Assembly: GCA_940337035.1 (NCBI GenBank)
Contig: CALNHX010002978.1
Span: 1 to 64,000 of the forward strand
DNA: 64,000 nt
Reading direction: 5' to 3'
Source: Agriotes lineatus
Taxonomy: Eukaryota; Arthropoda; Insecta; Coleoptera; Elateridae
The position numbers and the translations under genes were made by a program. Shown one piece after another: positions 47,642 to 56,620 of the stretch (positions are counted from its first letter, which is position 1; every line of letters starts with the position of its first letter). A model generated the notes under the pieces. The model saw nothing but the letters and a program-made list of their open reading frames with translations, was not told the DNA's origin and made no database searches.

Positions 47642-48032
47642 TACATACAGCTAAAGCATGCATGCATGCATCATTTTCAATCTTTTGCTACTGCGCCTCA
47701 TCCAATGTTTCACTATGCGACGCAATATGTATAATTAAAGGCAAATAAAAAACTTTTAAAAACGTGTTTTTTTATTTTGCAGTTCTAGGAAATAATGTCC
47801 TCATGGAATGGTAACTCTTCTATTTTCTAATACGGCGTTTATCATCTAAAGCATTAGGAGCTACCTTAGTGTGTCTTTCACTATGCTTGGTAGAAGTTAT
47901 TTCGGTTTTTTGTGACGGTTATATGGATATCGGTATCTTTCAAAAGGCGTGATTAGTACCCAAAATCGCATATAAATTAACATTAAATGAGAAATTGTAA
48001 TAAATAGGATGATTTACTTGTTGTTTTAAAAG

Positions 48033-48116
48033 TGTCAGATGCGGGATTCGAACCCACGCTCCTTTACAGGAACCAGAGCTTAAATCCGGCGCCTTAGACC
48101 GCTCGGCCAATCTGAC
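48033..48116 (-). tRNA. tRNA-Leu (anticodon UAA)
   Basis: 84 nt on the minus strand that fold as a complete class II tRNA: acceptor GTCAGAT with ATCTGAC, D arm GGCCGAGCGGTCTAAGGC, anticodon stem CCGGA with TCTGG around loop TTTAAGC, a long variable arm TTCCTGTAAAGGAG, T arm GTGGG TTCGAAT CCCGC, and discriminator A. Internal promoter A and B boxes are intact and a TTTT terminator follows. It lies inside the Polinton between dUTPase and the mirrored right arm. Two truncated relatives lie at 47161-47214 and 47575-47641 within a repeated unit. Class and anticodon are secure; function is likely but untested. Confidence 0.88.
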
Positions 48117-48135
48117 TACATACAGCTAAAGCATC

Positions 48136-48602
48136 TGCACATCCTACCACTACTACTAACAATAAAACAAACATTTGGTACATTTTACGTCAGGCAGAAT
48201 GTTGCTACCATTCAACTGGTTGCCTAATCCTTTATCAGGTTTGGTTGTTGTTGTTTTTCTTCAGGCAGGAGACTTAACTAATTATTATACAAAAGGTCTC
48301 TTCTTTGTTATGATTATTAGATACTCAATTTTGCCTACAATTCTACTAAAAACTGGAATATACAAATAACCCTCAAATGCCGAATTACGCAGATTCTCTT
48401 CCAAATTCTATTGTAAACAATTAATTGAATAATATACTAATACAACAAACTGCCGCTGCTTCATCCGAACCACCGTTTATTTCAAGAATTCTTTGATATT
48501 TACTTTGAATCAATTTAGATCATTTCTTATTAATTTAAATATTTACTAAAATCCCACTAAACAGTGTACACCACCACTGTGCGTTTTCCTCATAATGCCC
48601 CA
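48136..48602. other. Mirrored non-coding segment of the right arm
   Basis: 48205-48350 is the reverse complement of about 37840-38000. The rest is AT-rich with no supported gene; the 64-codon plus frame at 48175-48369 lies in the mirrored sequence. Confidence 0.6.
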
Positions 48603-48881
48603 CTACCTAGGCTGAATGAATTGCGCTTTATTACCAGGCAAAAAAAAGAAAAATATTTTCGACGCGAAAGAAAAGTCTTGCTGATACTCCAAAGCCTGGG
48701 TTTCAACGAAAACGTTTCGTCCAATTTGTAGGTGATTACCCGATTGAATATTTTCGATAATGTAGTTTTTGTTTATTCGCATTTCGCTTATTTTTAATAT
48801 TTGTTGGCCTTCGCTTTCTCCAGAGTTATTAAAAAATCTACGCCGCAATAAACAAGCAGCCACCTGTCTAATTATGCGCAT
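48603..48881 (-). pseudogene. Truncated mirror copy of the OB-fold-like gene
   Basis: The core of this minus frame (MRINKNYIIENIQSGNH, then GRNVFVET) matches residues 28-52 of the protein at 37050-37364. The first ~25 codons are missing: sequence matching the left promoter region (RRRFFNNSGESEGQQ, from what is non-coding DNA on the left) is fused directly before it. The C-terminal half is replaced by unrelated residues. It is an inverted, decayed copy. Confidence 0.75.
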
Positions 48882-49339
48882 TCTTAATAGATTATAAAGC
48901 AGCAGAGAAAGGTTTTATTAGCGAATAAAAAATTTTACTACGGCTGTATATTAAATAATTTTTGCTTTAACTAGATTGCAAATATCAAGGCCCTTTAGTG
49001 GACTTTTACTGTAGTGTGCTATATTGAGGTTTATTTTCAATATACCTATTATTATTGATTTTTACTTTGAATCATTTTTCTATTAATGTTAACAGGGTTA
49101 ATTTACTAAAAACAACGTACGCCCGCTATATATGTTGAATGAATTTCCCTACTCCGCCGGATTTTTGTTGCGGCTGCAATTACGCCGCCCATGTTTGGAA
49201 GCTGTAGCTACTTACAGCAGCTATCTCTTTGTTATTTATATTTTAACCTCGTTTTTATATTGTTGCGCATTAACATGGTCTCGTTAGTGGTTTTATAACT
49301 TGCGTCACGTTCGCGCACTATTCGTTCACGTATAAAATA
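48882..49339. promoter_or_regulatory. Mirror of the 36.3-36.9 kb non-coding region
   Basis: To 49150 this matches the left arm in inverted orientation (see 35990-36975). The remaining 190 bp lead to a TATAAAAT box at about 49331, just before ATG 49340. Confidence 0.55.
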
Positions 49340-49811
49340 ATGGATCAGACTCCAAGTGACGATTCTTCGCATGAAATCACATTAAAGCACGCTGTAAAGT
49401 TGTGCTGTGCTTTCTGGTTTAAAGATGCAAAAAACGATTTAGATAAAATAGTGAGAAATTCCTCGCGACTCAGAAATTTAGACTTGGAATTTGACGCGTA
49501 TGTAGTGTGTGCTATGGCTGGCGATAGCCAAAATCGACGAGAAAAACGGAAACGACTGATTGCCAATTTGGAAAAAAAACATTTTAAAATATTTTGCTAG
49601 AGAAGAAAATACATCGCTAACGCTGGATGTGGACTACCACCCAAAGCACCCCTTTGCTCAAATGCTGGAAGAAAGTGTCTCAGTATTCGAACTACCGTGC
49701 AAATCTACAACGAAAATGAACTCTACACCAACCGGCATGTTCACACTTCAAGTTAGGAGTGGCCATGGCTCGCTCTTCTGGAGATATATTTCAAATATCG
49801 ATCACCTGTGA
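49340..49811 (+). pseudogene. Unrecognised gene, frameshifted at an A run
   Basis: The first frame starts at ATG 49340 (MDQTPSDDSSHEITLKHAVK) with a charged helical stretch and continues to 49600. A second frame is open from about 49560 to 49811 and contains HPKHPFAQMLEESVSVFEL. The two overlap at a run of eight A residues (49572-49579), where one base gained or lost would switch frames. A sequencing error or a real frameshift are both possible. No domain is recognised. It is followed closely by the convergent exonuclease-like gene. Confidence 0.5.
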
Positions 49812-49911
49812 CATTTAAATAAATATAATTCTATCTTAACAATTCTATTTTTTCTTGTCAGGTACGCAAATAAAAAACATAATAAAATTAAAATGTGGTT
49901 TTATTAATCCA

Positions 49912-50361
49912 TTACAGACCGTCACTTATTATATTTTGATACAAAGATTTACATTGATACAAAGCACAATGACATAATTCTAAATAATGGTTAAAGCATG
50001 CTGGGGCAGTAGGATTCATTTCAAAATTGTAATCTGCAACTGCAATAACCTTATCTCCAAGAAACTGCTTCAGGTATTTCTCCTTTTGCAAACCCTTGCA
50101 AAATACTGTGTGGGCGTTCTCAGTTTCATGCAGTAGAATTTCGGGTAGCTGTGACAGGGAAACGAATCCTCGGCTCCATTTTAGACCATGATGGTTTTTT
50201 TCCAGCCAAATTGCTTGTCGTTGCAAATCTACCGTTAAGTTTGTGAATCGAAACGGCGGCTTGAATAAGTAGTGACTAGTTCTTTTTCCATCGAAAAGTG
50301 ATAATTCTTTTACAGTAAATTCCGGAGTATTGAAACCCTGCACATCGATTGTCAAAAACAT
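49912..50361 (-). CDS. Exonuclease-like protein, paralogue 2
   Basis: 149 residues, MFLTIDVQGFNTPEFTVKEL at the N-terminus. It shares with the protein at 35443-35907 the DxQGF, KEL, SHYLF, NHHGLKWSRGF, CKGLQKEKYL and PTAPACFNHYLELCHCAL pattern. It is diverged elsewhere, so the two are old paralogues rather than arms of a recent inverted repeat; both read on the minus strand. A TATAAG box lies upstream (about 50418-50424). The frame is intact. Predicted role: small nuclease-fold protein, inferred only from the motif spacing. Confidence 0.6.
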   Translation of the reverse strand: MFLTIDVQGFNTPEFTVKELSLFDGKRTSHYLFKPPFRFTNLTVDLQRQAIWLEKNHHGLKWSRGFVSLSQLPEILLHETENAHTVFCKGLQKEKYLKQFLGDKVIAVADYNFEMNPTAPACFNHYLELCHCALYQCKSLYQNIISDGL

Positions 50362-50419
50362 TGTTTTGTACTGTTACTACACCACTGAATACAGTACAGA
50401 ATTTCTTAGAGTCTTATAT

Positions 50420-50997
50420 TAAAAGCCATATCAACATAATTAGAAGTTCGTAAAAATATTCACAACAATCGAACAAGCGTTTATAACGCAACCTTCGATT
50501 TTTGCCGAGCGTTACATATCCGCTAGTGCAAATTCCAGCCGTAATAACTGTTTAAGACCAAATGTTGGCTCTTTGCAAAACACTTGGTTTTTTTATGTTA
50601 AAATAGAAAGGTTTAACAAACCTACCTAAATTAACAAATAAACGGATGAGTACCCAATTACTAAAAATGAAAATAAAATATAAAATTCTAAAACCACCCT
50701 TCCGCGTTTTAAATTATATTGTTATTGCATGATTGACTATTTTATGATAATATTTGACTATACTGTAATTAATTACTCTGTAACTTGTAAATGTAGATGC
50801 CATTTTTGCTTTTAGTATGAATTTATATTAATTATATTGCGATGAATACGAACTCAAGGTTGATTTTGTCTTAAAGTGGTGGTTTGCGTTTGCAAAAATA
50901 ATTAGAAATAATCCTTTAATGATTTTAAATTTGTAAAAAATCTAGGTCTCAATAGTCAGGTATTTTAAAATTCATAATATTACCTTTCTAATTTAAT
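50420..50997. other. AT-rich interior next to the right TIR
   Basis: About 580 bp, very AT-rich, no supported gene. Confidence 0.5.
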
Positions 50998-51364
50998 GCG
51001 CTTGGCATTCAGCGACTAGCGCGACCTTCGATTCGCATAACAAGTGCAAGTTCAACTTTGCGACTGCTAATTATACCAGACGTATTTTTTAGCGCTGCCG
51101 GCATAGGATATAAATGAAATTTAAGACTTGATTTGGTTATAATGTCAGCCCCTTAACATGAATTTCTGGGGTTTGTTAGGTGCCCCCCGTAAAATATGTG
51201 GATGTGGTTTACACACATAAGGGTTGAATGACAAACGAAAAATTGGCATTTGCATTTTATTAAAAATGTTCAGTACTGGGTATACAAAAGATGATGCGAC
51301 ATTGAATCTTCCCTCCACCTCCTCCCGCTCCGTGCAGTGTTGAATGACGAACGACAAATTGGTC

Positions 51365-51985
51365 TTAAATCAGCATTTTTATTAAAATCTGATGCCAAAC
51401 CATAAAGGAGTGCGGCGGCTGGCGCTCTGCCTCCCACCACCCCTCCTCGCGTAGTGTGGTTTGTTCAATTACAGACCCATCGAGATATTCATACAACCCA
51501 ATTTCTTTTATGGGTTTTAGAAGTTTCCTCAGGTACTGGTATTTTGGTTGATCCAGAGATTTACAATATAAATAAACGTTTTCGAATCGTAAACCGTTTG
51601 GATGTTCTAACAAGCTGATCATTATGTTAGTTTTGCCGCAGTTAGATCTGCCAAACTCCTCAATCTCCCTAACAACATTCATACTGGTGCTTGAAGACGA
51701 CGCCGTTGTTGTGATGTGTCAACTGTGTCGTGCCCAAATTGCTTCTTCCTTTCTTCCCAAAGTAGTCTTGCAAATAAGCAGTTGTTAGACCAACGAATAT
51801 GTTCGGACAGCGGATCGTCACCTTCTTTCCAATCATGAACTACCACGTGACATACAAAGCACACAATAAAAAAATCTGGCGCGGGCTAGAGAAGCAGGTA
51901 ACACCACACTGTTGGCCCAGTTGGAATATGTAAGTAAACGTGTTTCAAAAGGTAAAAGATTTAGTCTTATGTCTTCAATACACAT
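51365..51985 (-). pseudogene. BIR-packaging ATPase gene, right TIR copy, broken
   Basis: Counterpart of 33786-34356. BIR N-terminal part from ATG 51985 (MCIEDIRLNLLPFETRLLTY); the zinc-binding half continues in another frame (51679-51864). About 14 nt present here but not on the left, near 51715, shift the frame again before the ATPase part (51365-51682). This copy keeps the Walker A motif GRSNCGKTN and the LYEYLDG segment that the left copy lost. The protein stops at the same place as the left copy, so only the N-terminal third of an ATPase is present. The left and right copies thus carry different lesions. Confidence 0.75.
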
Positions 51986-53353
51986 TTCTATCTTCCATTC
52001 ATAATAAACAACGGATGGATTGGTGAACCACCTTTCCCCCTTCCACCCCGCGCACAAAAGATGATGTAATGTGACACTCAAGATAACGAAGACGTCGCCT
52101 TTGCGTTCCGGTTCCCACGCTAATCAAAATTTGACAGTTAGCCACAGCGCTGGAATAAATTTGCCTTAAATATACAAAAATTTGATGTGACGTTGGGCAT
52201 CCCCCCTCACCCCTAACTTAAACATGGGGGTCCGGCAGCTGGGGCTTTTCCCCGGAGTCTGCGCCGCCCCCCTTCCCGCCTTGCGCAGCGAGATAAGAGA
52301 TACAAGATTTAGGTTATGGCAAATTAGCCTTAAATTTGCACTTCCGGTTCCCACGCCCATCAAAATTTGTCAGTTAGCCACGGCGCTGGAATAGATTGGC
52401 CTTAAATTTGCATTGCCCCCCGGGGTCTGACAGACTCCGATGAACTTTGACATTTGGCTTTAAAAAATTTACCCGAAAATATATACTTGGACATGGAGCC
52501 CCGGAGTTGATGTTTGGGGGGTGTTATTCACATCTAACGACTTTTGAAACCGGTTTCCACGATGGCAAGATGACACTTTTGCATCCTCTCTGCCCTCTGG
52601 GGTTGATGTGACCTTGAAACTTCCTCCGCTCCTACATTTTTATGTTATGTAGATAGAGATACCTATAGAAACCTATGTGTTAGAGAGAGAAAGATGGATT
52701 TTGTAGAAACCTATGTGTTAGAGAGAAAAAGATAGATTTTTGGAGTCTGACAGACTCCGATAACCTTTGACATTTGGCCTAGGGTTGATATTGCGCATGC
52801 GGGCCCGGCAGCTGAAGCTCTGCCCCGGTGTCTGACAGATACCGATAAACTTTGATATTTGGCTTTAAAAATTACCCGAAAATATATACTTGAACATGGG
52901 GGTCCGGCGGCTGGGGGCTCTGCCCCTCGAGGTTGGTGTTGCGCAATATCCAGAACATGTTACGCAATATCTTACATTTCTACAATAAAAATTTACCCGA
53001 AAATATATACTTGCACAAGGGGACCCGGCTGCTGGGGCTTTGCCCCCGGGCCCGGCGGCTGAGGCTTTCTCCGGCCTCTAACTTGCTCAAGGGGGCCCCG
53101 GCGGCACAGACTCCGATAAACTTTGACATTTGGCATTATGAAGATGGCACTCAAGCTAATGAAGATGACACCTTTCCGGTTCCCACGGTCATCAAAATTT
53201 TACAGCGCTGGAATAAATTAGCCTTAAATATACAAAAAACCTGATGCAAGCCCCCTCGAGGTTGGTGTGACCTTGAAACTTACTCCGCTCCCGAACTTGC
53301 ACATGAGGGCCCCACAATATGGCGACTGGGGCTTTGCCCCCCGGGCTCGCTTG

Positions 53354-54185
53354 AGTTAGAGAGAGAAAGATGGTTTTTTTGTAGAACCCTATGTGTTAAA
53401 GAGAGAAAGATAGATTTTTGTTGACTGACAGACACCGATGACCTTTGACATTTGGTTTCCTCCCCCTCCCCGATGAGGACAAACGACAAATTAGCCTTAA
53501 AAAATTGCATTTTTATTTTAAAAAACATGGGGGCCCCGGCGGTGGCTAGGGCTCTGCCCCCTGGGGTTGGTGTTGCGCATGCGGGCCCCACAATATGGCG
53601 GCTGGGGCTTTGCTTCCCGGGCTCGCTTGAGTTAGAGAGGGAAAGATGGTTTTTTGTAGAACCCTATGTGTTAAAGAGAGAAAGATAGATTTTTGTTGAC
53701 TGACAGACACCGATGACCTTTGACATTTGGTTTCCTCCCCCTCCCCGAAGAGGACAAACGACAAATTAGCCTTAAAAATTTGCATTTTTATTTTAAATAC
53801 ATGAGGGCCCCGGCGGCGGCTAGGGCTCTGCCCCCCCTGGGGTTGGTGTTGCGCATGCGGGCCCCACAATATGGCGGCTGGGGCTTTGCCCCCGGGCTCG
53901 CTTGAGTTAGAGAGAGAAAGATGGTTTTTTGTAGAACCCTATGTGTTAAAGAGAGAAAGATAGATTTTTTTTGACTGACAGACACCAATGACCTTTGACA
54001 TTTGGTTTCCTCCCCCTCCCCGAAGAGGACAAACGACAAATTAGCCTTAAAAAATTGCATTTTTATTTTAAAAAACATGGGGGCCCCGGCGGCGGCTAGG
54101 GCTCTGCCCCCTGGGGTTGGTGTTGCGCATGCGGGCCCCACAATATGGCGGCTGGGGCTTTGCCCCCCGGGCTCGCTTGAGTTAG
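53354..54185. repeat. 276-bp tandem repeats in the right TIR
   Basis: Three consecutive ~276-bp units, beginning GTTAGAGAGAGAAAGAT near 53354, 53630, 53907 and 54180. Each has GGGGCCCCGGCGGC-type and CCTCCCCCTCCCCG tracts. The left TIR has a single, diverged equivalent. Long open frames here (for example 53788-54396 minus) are repeat artefacts. Confidence 0.85.
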
Positions 54186-54334
54186 AGAGAGAAAGATAGA
54201 TTTTTGGTGACTGACAGACACCGATGACCTTTGACATTTGGTTTGGCCCGCTTGAGATTGCGCAATATTGCGTCAGCCGCAAAGTGATCCAGAAATGACA
54301 TGGGGTGATCCAGAACCGGCCCATCTCTACTACT

Positions 54335-54340
54335 TGCATA
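54335..54340. repeat. Target-site duplication, right copy (TGCATA)
   Basis: Identical to 32713-32718; directly follows the CT end of the element. Confidence 0.93.
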
Positions 54341-54400
54341 GCTGATGATTTGAACCTACGATCTAAGGCCGCCGATATTTGAGCTAGTTCGGCCATCGCG
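54341..54400 (-). other. tRNA-like (SINE head?) sequence at the insertion site
   Basis: On the minus strand GATGGCCGAACTAGCTC resembles an A box region and GTAGGTTCAAATC, about 30 nt later, a B box. It does not fold into a complete tRNA that I can draw, so a tRNA-derived SINE head or degraded tRNA is more likely. It begins one base after the TSD. Confidence 0.35.
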
Positions 54401-54439
54401 GTGAGTAAAGAAAGAGTTTTTCAGAGCTGCCGTGGTGTG

Positions 54440-54635
54440 TAAATGGTAGGGGGGTTGATCTGCGATTTTTACTACCATTGCTTATTTTATTAATTAATCG
54501 CAGGTCGGCTTCCTTATTGTTTCAATTTATATATTGAGACAATTTACCATTTAACATTTTGTATAGCGTATTTAATGTTAATCTTTGTTTTACGCTCATG
54601 ATACTTAAGCTACTTAACATATATTTCACAGGTGT
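54440..54635 (-). pseudogene. Non-LTR retrotransposon RT tail, 3' part
   Basis: Minus-strand SIMSVKQRLTLNTLYKML resembles the region after the RT domain in jockey/CR1-type elements. It is the continuation of the fragment at 60469-61454; the BEL insertion (TSD AAACC) splits the two. Confidence 0.6.
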
Positions 54636-54640
54636 AAACC

Positions 54641-55005
54641 TGTTAAGGACTTTATAAACTTTTGCCGCCTCTCTTACATTCTGAATTCGTACTGTGCGCA
54701 GTAGACTGCCTCGCCGGCATCCGATTCCAAAAACACTTACGTTTCATCTGTCAACGTGGCAGCATGCAAACCGGTCCGCTCTACGGAAGCTAATTCTTGT
54801 AAATGTTCAAATGTTCCATGTGTTTTTTATTGCTAATAAAGTAACATATTTCCGGCTTTCAACGAGTGTATTTATTCAGTGAAACCTACAATTCATACAG
54901 TCCACAAATTCCAAGGCGAGCTGGCAAATCAGGAGTTTTCCAAATAACGGAAAACAGAGAAGGCTACAAACATTGGACCTTCGATCTCGATTAGTGCCAC
55001 AAACA
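54641..55005 (+). repeat. 5' LTR of the BEL element
   Basis: 365 bp, TGTTAAGG to CACAAACA. Contains a TTTATAAAC box near its start (54650) and AATAAA near 54835. Confidence 0.92.
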
Positions 55006-55858
55006 TTGGTCCTACAGAACCGGATTAAACCACATTAGGTCATTGCGGGTCCAAAACAGCGACAGCATTCGACAACATTGGTCATAGGCAAGTACAAAGC
55101 ATATTCAGTTTGTATTGCATCGCATGCAATCGGCCGCAAGGAAGCAGCGTCCAAATTCGCAGCAACGCGTGGAACGAAGAGGGCGCATGCGGTGCCCGTA
55201 ACGAGAGGAAGGAAGACAGCAGACGGTGCAGACGCAAGTTCGTGCAGGTGTCCATTGCAGCCGCAGCCGGCGCGGCGTAGTCCAAACCACAGCAACGAGG
55301 TAAAACGGCAAGGCGGCACACTCCAATAAACGTAAGCCTAATTTCCTATTTTTGCGTTTCCTATGCATAAATTTGGTTTATTTCGTCTGTGTTTGTACAT
55401 GTGCATAATTTCAGCTGCGTATTATTGCGTAAACAAATGGTTTATGAATCATATAAACATTTTAATTGCGTGAAATGCCAAGCTATTACGGTTGTTAGCG
55501 ATATCCCCTGCATGTTTCATTCCCGCGTTGTACCAAGGCCGTTTTTCTGCGTCGTAGCAACAAGTTTCCCGCGTTGTACCAGGGTCGTTTTCTGCGTCGT
55601 AAGCTACAAGTTTCTCGCGTTGCTAGCAAGCGCTGTCTGCGTTATAAACAAATTCGCGCCAGAGGCGTGCGAAAGGGATTTATCATTAAAGAATATTTCA
55701 GATTCTGCAAGTAGTAAGGCTACCGCGCGTAGCATCTTGCCTGAAATATCACAGATAGTTGACCCGTTGGGTCCGCGTACCAGAAGCGTACAAAATTCAC
55801 GCCAGAGGCGTACGAAAAGTTAGTTCGATCTGTTAAATTGTTTTTAATCTCAACAATT
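55006..55858 (+). promoter_or_regulatory. BEL 5' untranslated region with repeats and a pol-derived patch
   Basis: Contains threefold ~50-bp repeats (CGCGTTGTACCA, TTTCTGCGTCGTA, 55520-55640). A segment at 55672-55788 encodes ISDSASSKATARSILPEISQ and IVDPLG, the same unit that is tandemly repeated in the pol region at 57931-58390. It is flanked by direct repeats (CGCCAGAGGCGTGCGAAA at ~55658-55676 and CGCCAGAGGCGTACGAAA at ~55800-55817). Open frames at 55035-55368 and 55389-55823 are not supported as genes. Confidence 0.75.
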
Positions 55859-56620
55859 ATGAATTCGCTTGTTAGGGCACGTGGCTCTATCAAAGGCAAG
55901 CTTACGAGTTTCGCAAATTACGTGCAATCTTTGCAAATAGTTCACGATGAAGATCAATTTTTATCTAGCGCTCAGATTGTTCAATTGCAGAAAAGATTGG
56001 ATGTTATAGCCGCCGTGTTATCAGAATATTATGCAGTTCATGAACAAATTTTAGAAGCCAGTGAGGATGCAGAACGGGAAATGCAACAGCGAGTCGAATT
56101 TGAGGACTCTTATTTTTTTGCAATTTCACAAGCTGAATGTTTGATTAATGAATACAACAAACAGTCTGATGTTGCACCAGATCGTTCTGGATCTCCTAAT
56201 GGTAGCGTAAGATCAACGCATTCAAATTGCAGTTTACATTGCAATAATCAAGCTGTACGCCTTCCTGCCATTTCGATTCCCAAATATTCAGGGAACGTTT
56301 CAGAATGGTTAGAGTTTCGTGAGATTTTTATTAGTTTAATTCATGAGAATCAAGCGTTAACTAATATTCAAAAGCTGCATTACTTAAAGGCTAGTTTACA
56401 GGGTGATGCAAGCCAAATTATAAAAAGTTTAGAGTTTACTGCGGGTAATTATACTCTAGCTTGGGAGGCATTGTGCAATCGATACAATGATCCAAAAATT
56501 CTGGTTCATAACCACCTCAAGGCCATTTTCGAGCTTGAATCTTGCAGTAAGGAATCTGCAACTAAATTACGTACGATTAGCGATATGTTATTCAAACATT
56601 TGCAGCAATCAAATCATTAG
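55859..56620 (+). pseudogene. BEL gag, N-terminal part, ends by frameshift
   Basis: From ATG 55859 (MNSLVRARGSIKGKL). Contains the DUF1759-type gag region: PKYSGNVSEWLEFREIF, then QKLHYLKASLQGDA and AWEALCNRYND. The frame stops at 56620 because a base appears to be missing near 56600; the following sequence continues gag in the next frame up to the zinc knuckles. Gag would form the particle core that packages the RNA. Confidence 0.9.

Larger units (their letters stand above)
32719..54334. mobile_element. Polinton/Maverick-like element, 21.6 kb, non-autonomous
   Basis: Evidence is structural and by content. The ends are AGTAGTAGAGATGG and its reverse complement. Long terminal inverted repeats run about 2.0 kb on the left and 3.3 kb on the right, followed inward by further diverged inverted matches. 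There is a perfect 6-bp TSD. A Polinton-type packaging ATPase fragment lies in each TIR. The interior carries a metalloproteinase, dUTPase, exonuclease-like and OB-fold-like proteins and tRNA-Leu. Without the nested 5.2-kb LTR element it is about 16.4 kb, within the usual Polinton range. Missing, as far as I can read: protein-primed DNA polymerase B, retroviral-type integrase, adenovirus-type protease, and major and minor capsid proteins. It should therefore depend on another element for replication and integration, or be dead. Confidence 0.88.
50998..54334 (-). repeat. Right terminal inverted repeat of the Polinton
   Basis: Reverse complement of the left TIR from ATGCGCTTGGCATTC (50998) to the CATCTCTACTACT tip (54334). 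It is 1.3 kb longer than the left copy, mainly from tandem 276-bp units at 53354-54185. Contains the second BIR-ATPase gene copy (minus strand). Confidence 0.88.

Noticed and set aside
32719..54334. Search for PolB, integrase and capsid genes in the Polinton
   Set aside because: No YxDTD-type polymerase motif, no DDE integrase core and no capsid-sized frame is visible; the absence is by eye only and could miss very decayed remnants.
53280..54396. Frames up to 202 residues rich in Pro, Gly and Arg
   Set aside because: They are translations of the 276-bp tandem units in the TIR; equivalent frames exist on both strands.
55035..55823. Frames of 79-144 residues in the BEL leader
   Set aside because: Overlapping frames on both strands, no motif; one only carries the displaced pol unit.
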